This document shows positions 8,450-16,382 of a stretch of 64,000 nucleotides of DNA, one piece after another. Position 1 is the stretch's first letter; the number at the start of each line of letters is the position of its first letter. Position numbers and translations under genes: made by a program. The stretch comes from Mucilaginibacter sp. SG564 (GTDB taxonomy: Bacteria; Bacteroidota; Bacteroidia; Sphingobacteriales; Sphingobacteriaceae), in NCBI RefSeq assembly GCF_013149275.1, contig NZ_JABGNA010000008.1:1-64000 (forward strand), in the 5' to 3' direction. The notes beneath the pieces were generated by a model. That model saw nothing but the letters and a program-made list of their open reading frames with translations. It searched no databases and was not told the DNA's origin.

Positions 8450-9136
8450 TTAAACTTCAAAGTTGATGCCTTGTTTTTGCAGCTGGTAGTATTTCTTTTC
8501 GTTAAAACGGAAGAGATTTCCTGGCCGGCCAGCACCATCGAGCGCTTGCTTTTCATTGGTTTCTTCCAGGAAACCAAATTTGCTGATCTTTTTTTTGAAA
8601 TTACGACGGTCGATTGGGCGGTCGAGAACGGCCATATATAATTTTTCCAGTTCAGAAAAAGGGAACTTTTCTTCCAGTAGCTCAAAACCCACGGGTTGGT
8701 AAAGCATTTTGCTTTTAAGGCGGTCATGGGCCACATTAACTATCTGGTCATGATCAAAAGCCAAAGGAGGCAGGTTTTTGATATTGAACCAAGCCACATC
8801 GCTGGCGTCGGTATCGGCTTTAATTTCAAATGCATCCGGTTTTACCAGGCCATAATACGTAATGGATATTACCCTGTTGCGCGGATCGCGATCTGGTTTG
8901 CCAAAGCTATATAGTTGTTCCAGGTAATTGATGCTGATACCTGTTTCTTCCTTTAGTTCGCGCTGAATGGCGTCTTCGAGCGATTCATTATCGCTAACCA
9001 ATCCGCCTGGTAAGGCCCAGTTGTCTTTATAGGGTTTGATATTTCGCTTGATCAATAGTACCGATAATCCTTCTTTTGAAGTATATCCAAATACAACCGC
9101 GTCAACGGCTACCTTAATGTTTTGAGAGGCTGACAT
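8450..9136 (-). CDS. nrtR: NrtR-type Nudix-related transcriptional regulator
   Basis: A 228-residue protein with an N-terminal Nudix domain (perfect box: GGLVSDNE, seven residues, then RELKEETGI) and a C-terminal winged-helix part (KLYMAVLDRPIDRRNFKKKI...). This is the NrtR architecture: a repressor of NAD biosynthesis and salvage genes that senses ADP-ribose or related nucleotides. Unlike many NrtR proteins, which have a decayed Nudix box, this one keeps all the consensus residues, so it may still hydrolyse its ligand. It is followed on the same strand by the NAD salvage operon, with two palindromic candidate operators in between. Confidence 0.87.
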   Translation of the reverse strand: MSASQNIKVAVDAVVFGYTSKEGLSVLLIKRNIKPYKDNWALPGGLVSDNESLEDAIQRELKEETGISINYLEQLYSFGKPDRDPRNRVISITYYGLVKPDAFEIKADTDASDVAWFNIKNLPPLAFDHDQIVNVAHDRLKSKMLYQPVGFELLEEKFPFSELEKLYMAVLDRPIDRRNFKKKISKFGFLEETNEKQALDGAGRPGNLFRFNEKKYYQLQKQGINFEV

Positions 9137-9206
9137 GTTACAAAGTTATCAATATGCGTAAAGCAATCAAGCGTACCCTGGGGCTTATATTGGGACTTTG
9201 CCTGAG

Positions 9207-9301
9207 AAGTTATAATTGTTTAATATAACTTAATTTGGTTGTTTTTTATGATTATAACTTAAAAAGGTTATTATATTTTGATATAACTAAAATTAGTTAT
9301 A
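9207..9301. promoter_or_regulatory. AT-rich inverted-repeat array before the SatD-like gene
   Basis: Three inverted repeats share the half-site AAGTTATA/TATAACTT: 9207-9231 (8-bp arms, AAGTTATA and TATAACTT), a looser pair at 9253-9273, and a perfect 20-bp palindrome at 9282-9301 (TATAACTAA-AA-TTAGTTATA). They end 27 bases before the ATG at 9328. The pattern is that of a multi-site operator for a homodimeric regulator; the SatD-like protein itself ends in a helix-turn-helix segment and could be autoregulatory. Confidence 0.6.
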
Positions 9302-9327
9302 ATTTAGTATATGCTAATATTAGAATT

Positions 9328-9975
9328 ATGAAGATATATGGAGTGGTTACGGGGGATATTAAAAACTTTACCAGGTTATCAGATCAAAAACGTGGTAAAT
9401 TAGTTAGCGATACCGAGCACCTATTAAGATCGATGGTTAAGCACCCCTCGGATGCGGCGATATTTAGGGGCGATAGTTATCAATTTATAGTAGATGATAT
9501 CAATGAGGTTTTAAACAAATGTATCCGATTGATATGTTGGTTTAGGCTGAATTCTGGAAAAGATAGTCTTACCCGTTTAGGTACCAGGCTTTCGATTGGA
9601 ATTGGTGAAATAGCGTATCTTGGTAAAAATGTTCTGGATTCTGATGGAGAAGCGTTTCATCTTTCGGGGAGAAACTTTGATAAGATGGATAAAGAGGAGA
9701 TCATGAGGCTCACTATATTTGATGAGGCTAAAACTAATACCTACCAGGTGATACTAATGTATATTAACCTGATTATAAAGGGTTGGACGATAAGCCAGGC
9801 GGAAACTATATATCAGTTATTAAGTATAGAAGATAGCACGCAGGACAAAATAGCGAAGACGCTAAAAATGAGTCAGCCTGCTGTTGCCAAAAGTTTAAGA
9901 GCAGCAAGGTGGAAGGAAGTTGAAAAGGGCATCAGTTATATAAATAGTGAACTAAACAAGCAATATTTTACATAA
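9328..9975 (+). CDS. SatD-like protein with C-terminal helix-turn-helix
   Basis: About 215 residues from the ATG at 9328 (MKIYGVVTGDIKNF). The frame is open further upstream to 9235, but that stretch overlaps the palindromic array and is AT-rich filler. The N-terminal half resembles the SatD family (VVTGDIKNFTRLSD; later FRGDSYQF, which recalls nucleotide-cyclase-like folds). The C-terminal segment STQDKIAKTLKMSQPAVAKSLRAARW is a helix-turn-helix. Function is not established. It is translationally coupled to the next gene by overlapping stop and start (TAATG). SatD-like and DUF3307 pairs recur in Bacteroidota, which suggests joint function. Confidence 0.7.
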   Translation: MKIYGVVTGDIKNFTRLSDQKRGKLVSDTEHLLRSMVKHPSDAAIFRGDSYQFIVDDINEVLNKCIRLICWFRLNSGKDSLTRLGTRLSIGIGEIAYLGKNVLDSDGEAFHLSGRNFDKMDKEEIMRLTIFDEAKTNTYQVILMYINLIIKGWTISQAETIYQLLSIEDSTQDKIAKTLKMSQPAVAKSLRAARWKEVEKGISYINSELNKQYFT

Positions 9976-10691
9976 TGGAATTGGGTATTTTATTACGGTT
10001 ACTATTGGCGCATCTATTGGGTGATTTTCTGTTTCAGCCCCAGGGTTGGGTGAAAGCTAAAGAAAGGAAAAAGGGAAAAGCGCCGCAAATGTATTACCAT
10101 GTGTTGGTAATAACCATATTAACCTATGTGCTTTTGTGGGATTGGAGCAAGTGGTATATCCCATTGATTGTAATGGTGAGTCATTTGGCGATAGATATCT
10201 GGAAAAGTCATCGTCTTAATAACTTTATTTATTTTTTGTTTGATCAGTTACTGCACCTGGCTGTTATTTTTCTGATCTGGATAACTGTTTATTTTAATAG
10301 CCATGTGATAGTGGAATGGGCAATTAAGTACTTAAACTCATCGCATTTCTGGATATTAATATTGTCCTATTATTTGGTAATTGGTCCGTTGGGAATCGCT
10401 ATTGGTAAAGCAACAGAAAAATGGCAAAGAGAGGCCGGCATGAATGCCGGAGGATTGAGCAAAGCCGGTATGTGGATTGGTAGATGTGAACGGGTTTTGA
10501 TATTGACATTTATTATAAGTAATCAATATACCGCTTTAGGTTTTTTAATGGCGGCTAAATCTATATTGCGTTTTGGTGATAAGGATGACCGGGAGCAAAA
10601 GAAAACGGAATATATTTTGGTAGGCACTTTGATTAGTTTTTCATCGGCCGCAATTGTTGGGGTAATAGTGAGCTATATTTTAAAGGCCTGA
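9975..10691 (+). CDS. DUF3307 integral membrane protein
   Basis: A 238-residue protein with about six hydrophobic segments. The N-terminal LLLAHLLGDFLFQPQGWVKAKE block and the later HLAIDIWK are the DUF3307 signature. The conserved His and Asp within the membrane (HLLGDF, HLAID) suggest a metal or substrate site, but function is unknown. It starts on the stop codon of the SatD-like gene and is followed by a strong terminator, so the two form a closed operon. Confidence 0.75.
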   Translation: MELGILLRLLLAHLLGDFLFQPQGWVKAKERKKGKAPQMYYHVLVITILTYVLLWDWSKWYIPLIVMVSHLAIDIWKSHRLNNFIYFLFDQLLHLAVIFLIWITVYFNSHVIVEWAIKYLNSSHFWILILSYYLVIGPLGIAIGKATEKWQREAGMNAGGLSKAGMWIGRCERVLILTFIISNQYTALGFLMAAKSILRFGDKDDREQKKTEYILVGTLISFSSAAIVGVIVSYILKA

Positions 10692-10718
10692 TTGGCGGGT
10701 TAAACATGCTATAAATAC

Positions 10719-10746
10719 AAAGAGCCTCACATTTGTGAGGCTCTTT
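10719..10746. terminator. Strong terminator hairpin
   Basis: A perfect 12-bp stem, AAAGAGCCTCAC (10719-10730) and GTGAGGCTCTTT (10735-10746), with loop ATTT. It is bounded by A and T runs, so it can work in either direction. It ends the SatD-like/DUF3307 operon. Confidence 0.85.
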
Positions 10747-10762
10747 GTGATCTCGATGGGAT
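10747..10762 (-). other. tRNA 3'-end-like fragment
   Basis: Read on the minus strand this is ATCCCATCGAGATCAC, which looks like the lower T arm, acceptor strand and end of a tRNA, directly before a terminator hairpin. No other part of a tRNA is present. A similar fragment lies at 62750-62765. It may be a repeat, a decayed tRNA gene or an old attachment-site remnant. Confidence 0.3.
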
Positions 10763-10790
10763 CGTATTTTGTTGGCGAAATTGAAAACTA

Positions 10791-11206
10791 TTGAACAATA
10801 ATCCTCAGCAAACTTTCGCACTAATACTCGAAACGGATGATGAGGTCATGGCCTGTCTGAAAACATTCGCTACCAAACAAAAACTACCCGCCGCTTCCTT
10901 TACTTTTATCGGTGCGTTCAGTGAAACTACGGTCGGTTTTTTCAACTTTGAGAAAAAGGACCATGAGAAAATCGATTTTAATGAACAAATGGAAGTGTTT
11001 AGCATTACCGGCGATATCTCTATGTACAAAGACCGGCACAGATTCATGCTAATGCCGTACTCGGCAAATGCGATGGTGCCGCCCATGGAGGTCATTTACT
11101 TGAGAGTATTATTCACCCGACACTGGAAGTTATAATCACAGAAGTCCCGGCTCACCTGAAACGGGAAATGGATAAGAACTTTTGTATTCCCTTAATAAAA
11201 GTATAA
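10791..11206 (+). pseudogene. DUF296 (PPC domain) gene, frameshifted
   Basis: The first frame reads NNNPQQTFALILETDDEV and runs to GDISMYKDR, typical of a bacterial DUF296/PPC protein. It then goes out of frame at about 11035-11045. The expected second half (IHANAVLGKCDGAAHGGHLL, then IIHPTLEVIITEVPAHLKRE, then FCIPLIKV and stop at 11204-11206) continues in another frame. The 5' end is also damaged: there is no ATG, only a TTG at 10791, with a stop codon just upstream. The PPC domain is a trimeric DNA-associated or sensory fold of uncertain role in bacteria. With at least one clear shift this is a pseudogene unless the shift is a sequencing error. Confidence 0.8.
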
Positions 11207-11342
11207 AAACATGCTGACTTGTTCAGCGGTCCGCATACTGCTCATCTGAATGTATGGAAACCTGGTTATTTCTGTCATGATTTTCAGATATTTCATAGCG
11301 AATCTTTAGGGTGATGTACGAAATATTCAATTATCGTTCCTG

Positions 11343-11702
11343 TTAACTCGCCATGAGTATACCCACTTTATTGAGGAGGTGATCTATATCAAAGGGTTTT
11401 TCGATGAAATCGGCAGCACCGGCATCCAGCGCGGATTGTCGGGTTTCCCGGCTGGCGGAGATCATCAATACGGGAATATTTTTTAATGCCGGTATGTTTT
11501 TCAATGCACGGCAAACGTCGCGTCCATCGATGCCCGACATCCAGATATCCATGACGATCAGGTCCGGTATTTGTTGCCGGGCCAATTCAATTACACGCTG
11601 CCCGGACAGAGTGGGCATCACCTCATAATTTCCCATTTCCAGCATCATTATGGTGGCGTCTACAATTCCTTCATCATCATCTGCTAATAAAATTCGTTTC
11701 AA
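11343..11702 (-). CDS. Receiver-only response regulator
   Basis: A 119-residue single REC domain with no output domain. The acidic pocket is D8-D10, the phospho-acceptor is Asp52 (LIVMDIW), the switch Ser is at 82 and Lys is at 102 (EKPF); all key residues are present. It lies 21 bases after the stop codon of the PAS histidine kinase on the same strand, so it is the cognate receiver or a phosphorelay or feedback partner. With no DNA-binding domain, its output must be protein-protein contact. Confidence 0.9.
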   Translation of the reverse strand: MKRILLADDDEGIVDATIMMLEMGNYEVMPTLSGQRVIELARQQIPDLIVMDIWMSGIDGRDVCRALKNIPALKNIPVLMISASRETRQSALDAGAADFIEKPFDIDHLLNKVGILMAS

Positions 11703-11723
11703 TATCTCGCTTTTTTTAATTGA

Positions 11724-14700
11724 TCAATTAGTTACAGGCAACGCGACACAAAAGGTCGATCCTTTGCCTTCCGTAGAGTTTACCCAGATACGGCCACCCA
11801 TACGATGGACAATTTCGGCTGAGATGTAAAGTCCCAGCCCCAGACCTGGAAACGTGTGCTCGCGCGTCCCGCTGACCCGATAAAACTGTTCGAATACTTT
11901 GTCCTGCTTTTCCGGGCTGATCCCTATGCCAAAATCTTGGACAAATAACTGGATTTCGTTATTTTCCCGATGTGTGTAAACCATAATGCGGCCCGAGTCT
12001 GGTGAATATTTGATCGCGTTAGTGAGAAGGTTTGTAATCACCTGACCCAGCCGGTCCCGATCGCCCGTAATTTCACCATCAAAATTCAGTTCCCGCTTAA
12101 TGATATGGTTGACCGCCGTACGCTGGATATCCTCCACCATCTCCGCGACAAGTTCGCTGAAGGAAAAGACTGATTCATTGAATTGCATCCGGCCGCTGTT
12201 AATCTTGGTCACATCCAGCAGGTCGCTGATAAGACTGTTCAGGCGGTTGATCTGCCGATCCATTTTACCGACAAGTTCGGCGCTTTTTGCGTCACCATTA
12301 TTTTGAAAAATCCGCTCGAGAACCTGCGCATAAGCCTTGATGCTGGTAACGGGGGTTTTTAGCTCATGACTGGCCACGCCCAGGAAATTGTCCTTTTGCG
12401 CCTGTAATTCTTTCTGGAACTGGATATCTGTATTCGTACCATACCATTTGACGATCCTGCCTTCATCATCATGCAGCGGTAAAGCCTGAACAAGATACCA
12501 TCGATATTCTTCTCCTTCACGTATACGAAACTCAATATGATAGGGTTCACCAGTATTGATCGCCTGTGTCCAGGCTATTTGGGCACGTTGCGCATCATCT
12601 GGATGTAAATTGCTTAACCAGGCATCACCCAATGGGGTATCTTTCTGTCCCGGGTGCAGGTCATGCCAACGCTTGTTGACGTAATCCAATTGTCCTTCGG
12701 GCGTGCTTGTCCAAACTACTGCCGGGATAGCATCTGCCAGAAAGGCCATCTCTCGGATGACTTTATTTAAAGCCTCCCGCGCCTGGATTTCAGGACGAAG
12801 GTCACGGGCGATACCAGCGATGGCCACCGGCTCATTGGTGATATCTTCCCGGATGAGGTACATCTGTTTATGGATCGGGATGATTTCGCCGGTTTTTTGA
12901 TTCACCAGTTCCAAACGCCCCGACCAACGACCTTCCTGGTAGATGGTGGGGATCACGGTTTGGCGGATAAGGTGATTAGAGGCCTCGCTATGATAATCAT
13001 ATAGCGGCACATCCTTAAATTCATGTTCATTCAAACTGATCAATTCTTTACCTGACTGATTCAGGTAAAGCGTCCGGCCTTCAGTATCGCAGTAGTTGGA
13101 AAAATCTTCGCTAACATCTACCATAGTTGCCAGGCGTTGTAGTTCAGCGCGTGCTTTGAGCTCCGGACGAAGATCTCTTACCGTTGCTCCGTGCCCGATC
13201 ACCTCGCCGGTATCTGGATCGGTGACCTGCATATAGCTTACCTCGCAGGGAATTACCTCGCCGGTGGTTTTGTTTTTCAGCCGGGTGATGCCTTTCCAGC
13301 TTTTTTCCGGATCGATGCCCGGCAAGAGTAAATGCTGTATGCGGACCAGCTCTTTTGGCTCATAAAAGTCTTTCGTATGGAGCAGCGTGTAATCTTCATC
13401 TGGATCTACACCTAAAAGTTGCTTTGCAGATTCATTCATATAGATCATCCGCCCTTCCATATCTGCAATGGACATGTGATCACTGTTATGACTGACCAGG
13501 CTAAGCAGTTGCTGTTCTCGTCGCCTGGCGATAACCTCATCGGTTACGTCCTGCACAGTTCCTGCAAAGCGGTAAGGCTGATTCTCTGCGTCAAAAAATG
13601 CCCGGCCCTTGCAGTGCACCCAGCGCAGACGTTTGTCTGTCGCACCGACGGTGCGGTAACGTACATCATAATAACCATTCGAATTCGGTTCCAACGCTGC
13701 TTGTACCGCCTTGTCGATGCGACGGCGGTCGTCATCATGTATGTATCGCAATACTTCACGGTATGTTGTTTCGCAATCCTGTGGGAAACCAAATAATTCC
13801 CGGCAGCGATCGTCCCAAAGAACTACTTGTGTGGCAATATTCAAATCCCAGGTACCAATGCCCGCAGCTGTCAGGGCAAAGTTTAATTGGTCCTGGGCAG
13901 CATTCAATTCCTGATTAAGCGCCAGTGATTTGGCCTCGGCCTTGCGGATATCGGTAATATCGCGCGTGGTGCCTGCAATGGCAGTAACCTCGCCTTCCTC
14001 ATTTAGAACAGGGGTTAAGATATAATCATAAATACGGCTTCCCAATTCAACATGGGGGAAAGAGACCTCGCCGCGGATTGGTTGTTTAGTTAGCCTGATG
14101 TGGTCGATCTCCCTTTCATGCATTTGGGCATGCCATTCTTCATAACCGTTTTCACGAAGCCCTTTGCCGATGGCCGTATCCCAGGTCTTGCCCCACATAT
14201 TGAGCAATGCCCGATTAACATAAGTAAAGCGGTAACTCAGGTCGAAGACATAGATCAGGTCAGGTGTGCTGCTGGTGATCGTTTCGTATAAACGTTTTTG
14301 TTGTTCCGCATGATCGATACTCGTACGCAGCTCTTCTTGTATCTGATGGCGCTCAGTGATGTCACTGGCGGCTCCAAACCATTCAATGATTTCGCCTTCT
14401 TCGTTTAGAATAGGTACGGCTCTTGATAAAGTCCAGCCAGGTGAACCATCCGCGCGCAATACACGATGTTCAAGCTGAAACATCCTTTTGTTTTCAATGG
14501 CATCCACAATAGCGGCCTGCACGATGGCCATGTCATCTGCTAAAATATATTTTTGCATCCAGTCATCGCTCGGCTCTGGTGTATCGGGTAAAAAGCCGCG
14601 GCCATCTAATTGATACATAACACGCCAATCCGGACTCATTACATAAACTATATCAGAAATAGCAGTGACCAAGGCGCGAAAACGTCCATCGCGTTCTGCA

Positions 14701-14744
14701 ATAGATCGTGTTGAAGGATGGAGCTGATTGGATAGCGAAGTCAT
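11724..14744 (-). CDS. Soluble multi-PAS sensor histidine kinase
   Basis: A 1006-residue cytoplasmic kinase with no membrane segment. I count six PAS/PAC units: about 20-135, 145-270, 280-405, 410-530, 535-655 and 660-780; several end in the PAC motif G(T/A)xRDI/L. HisKA follows with the H-box ASHELKTP (His793). The HATPase domain has the N-box QVITNLLTNAIKYS, G1 DFGIGI and G2 GLGLGLYISAEIV. Both catalytic parts look intact. Six PAS units suggest integration of several internal signals (redox, light, small ligands). It is co-transcribed with the receiver-only regulator. It ends about 750 bases from the NRPS cluster on the opposite strand, so a regulatory link is possible but not shown. Confidence 0.92.
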   Translation of the reverse strand: MTSLSNQLHPSTRSIAERDGRFRALVTAISDIVYVMSPDWRVMYQLDGRGFLPDTPEPSDDWMQKYILADDMAIVQAAIVDAIENKRMFQLEHRVLRADGSPGWTLSRAVPILNEEGEIIEWFGAASDITERHQIQEELRTSIDHAEQQKRLYETITSSTPDLIYVFDLSYRFTYVNRALLNMWGKTWDTAIGKGLRENGYEEWHAQMHEREIDHIRLTKQPIRGEVSFPHVELGSRIYDYILTPVLNEEGEVTAIAGTTRDITDIRKAEAKSLALNQELNAAQDQLNFALTAAGIGTWDLNIATQVVLWDDRCRELFGFPQDCETTYREVLRYIHDDDRRRIDKAVQAALEPNSNGYYDVRYRTVGATDKRLRWVHCKGRAFFDAENQPYRFAGTVQDVTDEVIARRREQQLLSLVSHNSDHMSIADMEGRMIYMNESAKQLLGVDPDEDYTLLHTKDFYEPKELVRIQHLLLPGIDPEKSWKGITRLKNKTTGEVIPCEVSYMQVTDPDTGEVIGHGATVRDLRPELKARAELQRLATMVDVSEDFSNYCDTEGRTLYLNQSGKELISLNEHEFKDVPLYDYHSEASNHLIRQTVIPTIYQEGRWSGRLELVNQKTGEIIPIHKQMYLIREDITNEPVAIAGIARDLRPEIQAREALNKVIREMAFLADAIPAVVWTSTPEGQLDYVNKRWHDLHPGQKDTPLGDAWLSNLHPDDAQRAQIAWTQAINTGEPYHIEFRIREGEEYRWYLVQALPLHDDEGRIVKWYGTNTDIQFQKELQAQKDNFLGVASHELKTPVTSIKAYAQVLERIFQNNGDAKSAELVGKMDRQINRLNSLISDLLDVTKINSGRMQFNESVFSFSELVAEMVEDIQRTAVNHIIKRELNFDGEITGDRDRLGQVITNLLTNAIKYSPDSGRIMVYTHRENNEIQLFVQDFGIGISPEKQDKVFEQFYRVSGTREHTFPGLGLGLYISAEIVHRMGGRIWVNSTEGKGSTFCVALPVTN

Positions 14745-15495
14745 CGATAGTTTAAAACCCCAAAAACAACAAATAGTTTGAGCTGAAAAATTTGGTTCAG
14801 GGTTATGTCACAGTATCATCTCATCATATTGATAATGTTAAATGATTTGCGGGAAGTATTTGAGGATAAATCAATCGAACCGGGTGTTTTTTAAGGTGCC
14901 TTTTTTATCTTAATAGAAATACAGACTAAACTTAAACTATTTCATACGGTAAATTGCAGACCCTTTGCGATAACGGGAATACCTTTTACCCGGTTAGGAA
15001 AGATCACCCATTACGATGCTGAAAAGATAGTGAAAGAATATAAAGATAGAAATGGAAACATGGTATTAAAGAAGGTACTTAATTATGCGAATGAGCGAAC
15101 GTTAACAACCTGTGTTTTCACGGTATCAAATTCAGTGAAAACACGGATTGCTCAATACGTAAATAAGTTTCACTTTTATAAAAAGAAGGAAAGCTAAAGC
15201 GAAGATATTTTTTCAATACTTAACCTTTACTAAAACCGCTTTTTCTATTAACTGCATTAAAAAAAGAGATTATCTGAATCCTGCCGCCGGCTTTTAAAGC
15301 TATGAGATAACCTGTTTGCAACTGACTATGCCGATCATTCTGACTAAAACAAACCATTCATAACATCTGACACTATGAAGTATAAAAATATTGTATGCGC
15401 CCAAGTTGATCAAAACAATTATTGATGAGCTTTTAAGAGATATAGGTACCGACAAACTATTAGGGATTCTCTATGAATACAGAAGAAAATTGTAT
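14745..15495. other. Intergenic region before the NRPS cluster
   Basis: About 750 bases separating the divergent kinase gene and the PPTase gene. It must hold both promoters. An ATG-less open frame of about 100 codons (about 14894-15196, plus strand) includes GIPFTRLGKITHYDAEKIV and ends at a TAA. The GIPFTRLGKITHYD part faintly recalls a small helix-turn-helix protein, so it may be a gene relic. I see no riboswitch-like fold or clear operator. Confidence 0.4.
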
Positions 15496-16164
15496 ATGAT
15501 TAAATTGATGTATGCTGAAAACAGGGCCCAGCTGTCAGCAGCGGCAATAGCATACCTGTTTTCTATAATACCGGATCAGGAAAGGCAGAAAATTGAAAGT
15601 CTTTACCGGTTAAAAGACAAACAGGCATCACTGTTGGGTAAGTTGCTTTTATTTCAGTCGCTTAACGAATTTGAGGGCGTCGAAAAGAATCTGTCAGCGT
15701 TTACTTATTCGGCAAATGGCAAACCATTACTTAATGGCGCCGGTGTATCATTCAACATTAGTCATTCCGGCGATTATGTTGTTTGCGCCGTGGCCAACGA
15801 GCAGCAGATCGGGATTGATATTGAAAAAATTGTAGAGATCGATCCTGATAAACTTTCATGTGCGTTATCGCCAAGCGAGCTCGCCTATGTTAAAAAGTCG
15901 CAGCGCAAAAATTTTGAGTTTTTTAAAATATGGACAGCCAAAGAGGCCATTTTAAAAGCAAAAGGCCTGGGCATACAACGTGATATGACCGGTTTTGAAA
16001 TACTGCACAAAGGTGTTTGGTTATACCGGCAGGAGCTGTTTTTCTTAACTGAAATAGAGATCGATCCGACATATTGCTGTATAATGGCTACTACAACCAG
16101 GCCCTACGAAATTCAAAAAGACAAGCTGATTCCCGAATTTATAGATGAAGGTTTAATGTGCTGA
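15496..16164 (+). CDS. Sfp-type 4'-phosphopantetheinyl transferase
   Basis: About 222 residues from the ATG at 15496 (MIKLMYAEN), preceded by AGAAG at suitable spacing. The frame is open to 15391, but the extra 35 residues have no family similarity. Family motifs: FNISHSGDYVVCAV, GIDIEKI (metal-binding Asp and Glu), and FFKIWTAKEAILKAKGLG. It transfers phosphopantetheine from CoA to the carrier-domain serine and would activate the seven NRPS T domains, the PKS carrier domain and the free ACP downstream. It is the first gene of the biosynthetic cluster, 218 bases before the first NRPS on the same strand, as expected for a dedicated PPTase. Confidence 0.9.
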   Translation: MIKLMYAENRAQLSAAAIAYLFSIIPDQERQKIESLYRLKDKQASLLGKLLLFQSLNEFEGVEKNLSAFTYSANGKPLLNGAGVSFNISHSGDYVVCAVANEQQIGIDIEKIVEIDPDKLSCALSPSELAYVKKSQRKNFEFFKIWTAKEAILKAKGLGIQRDMTGFEILHKGVWLYRQELFFLTEIEIDPTYCCIMATTTRPYEIQKDKLIPEFIDEGLMC

Positions 16165-16382
16165 GGTGATATTAAATACTCATTTGAATATTACTCAATT
16201 AACTAAAATTCATAAAATGAAACCGCTGGATAAGATACCGTGACCGATAAAGTTTAAACAGGAATTTATTTCTGCCTGGATGCCTGTTAATCTGAGCAAA
16301 CCCTCCTTGAACAACGATATGCACGGGAGTTGTACTCAATAAAGTTAATGATTTAATATAACCGATTACATCGATACCTGTT

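Noticed and set aside
13419..13918. Several overlapping open frames on the plus strand within the kinase gene
   Set aside because: They are antisense shadows of the PAS-kinase coding sequence with no family features or ribosome-binding sites.
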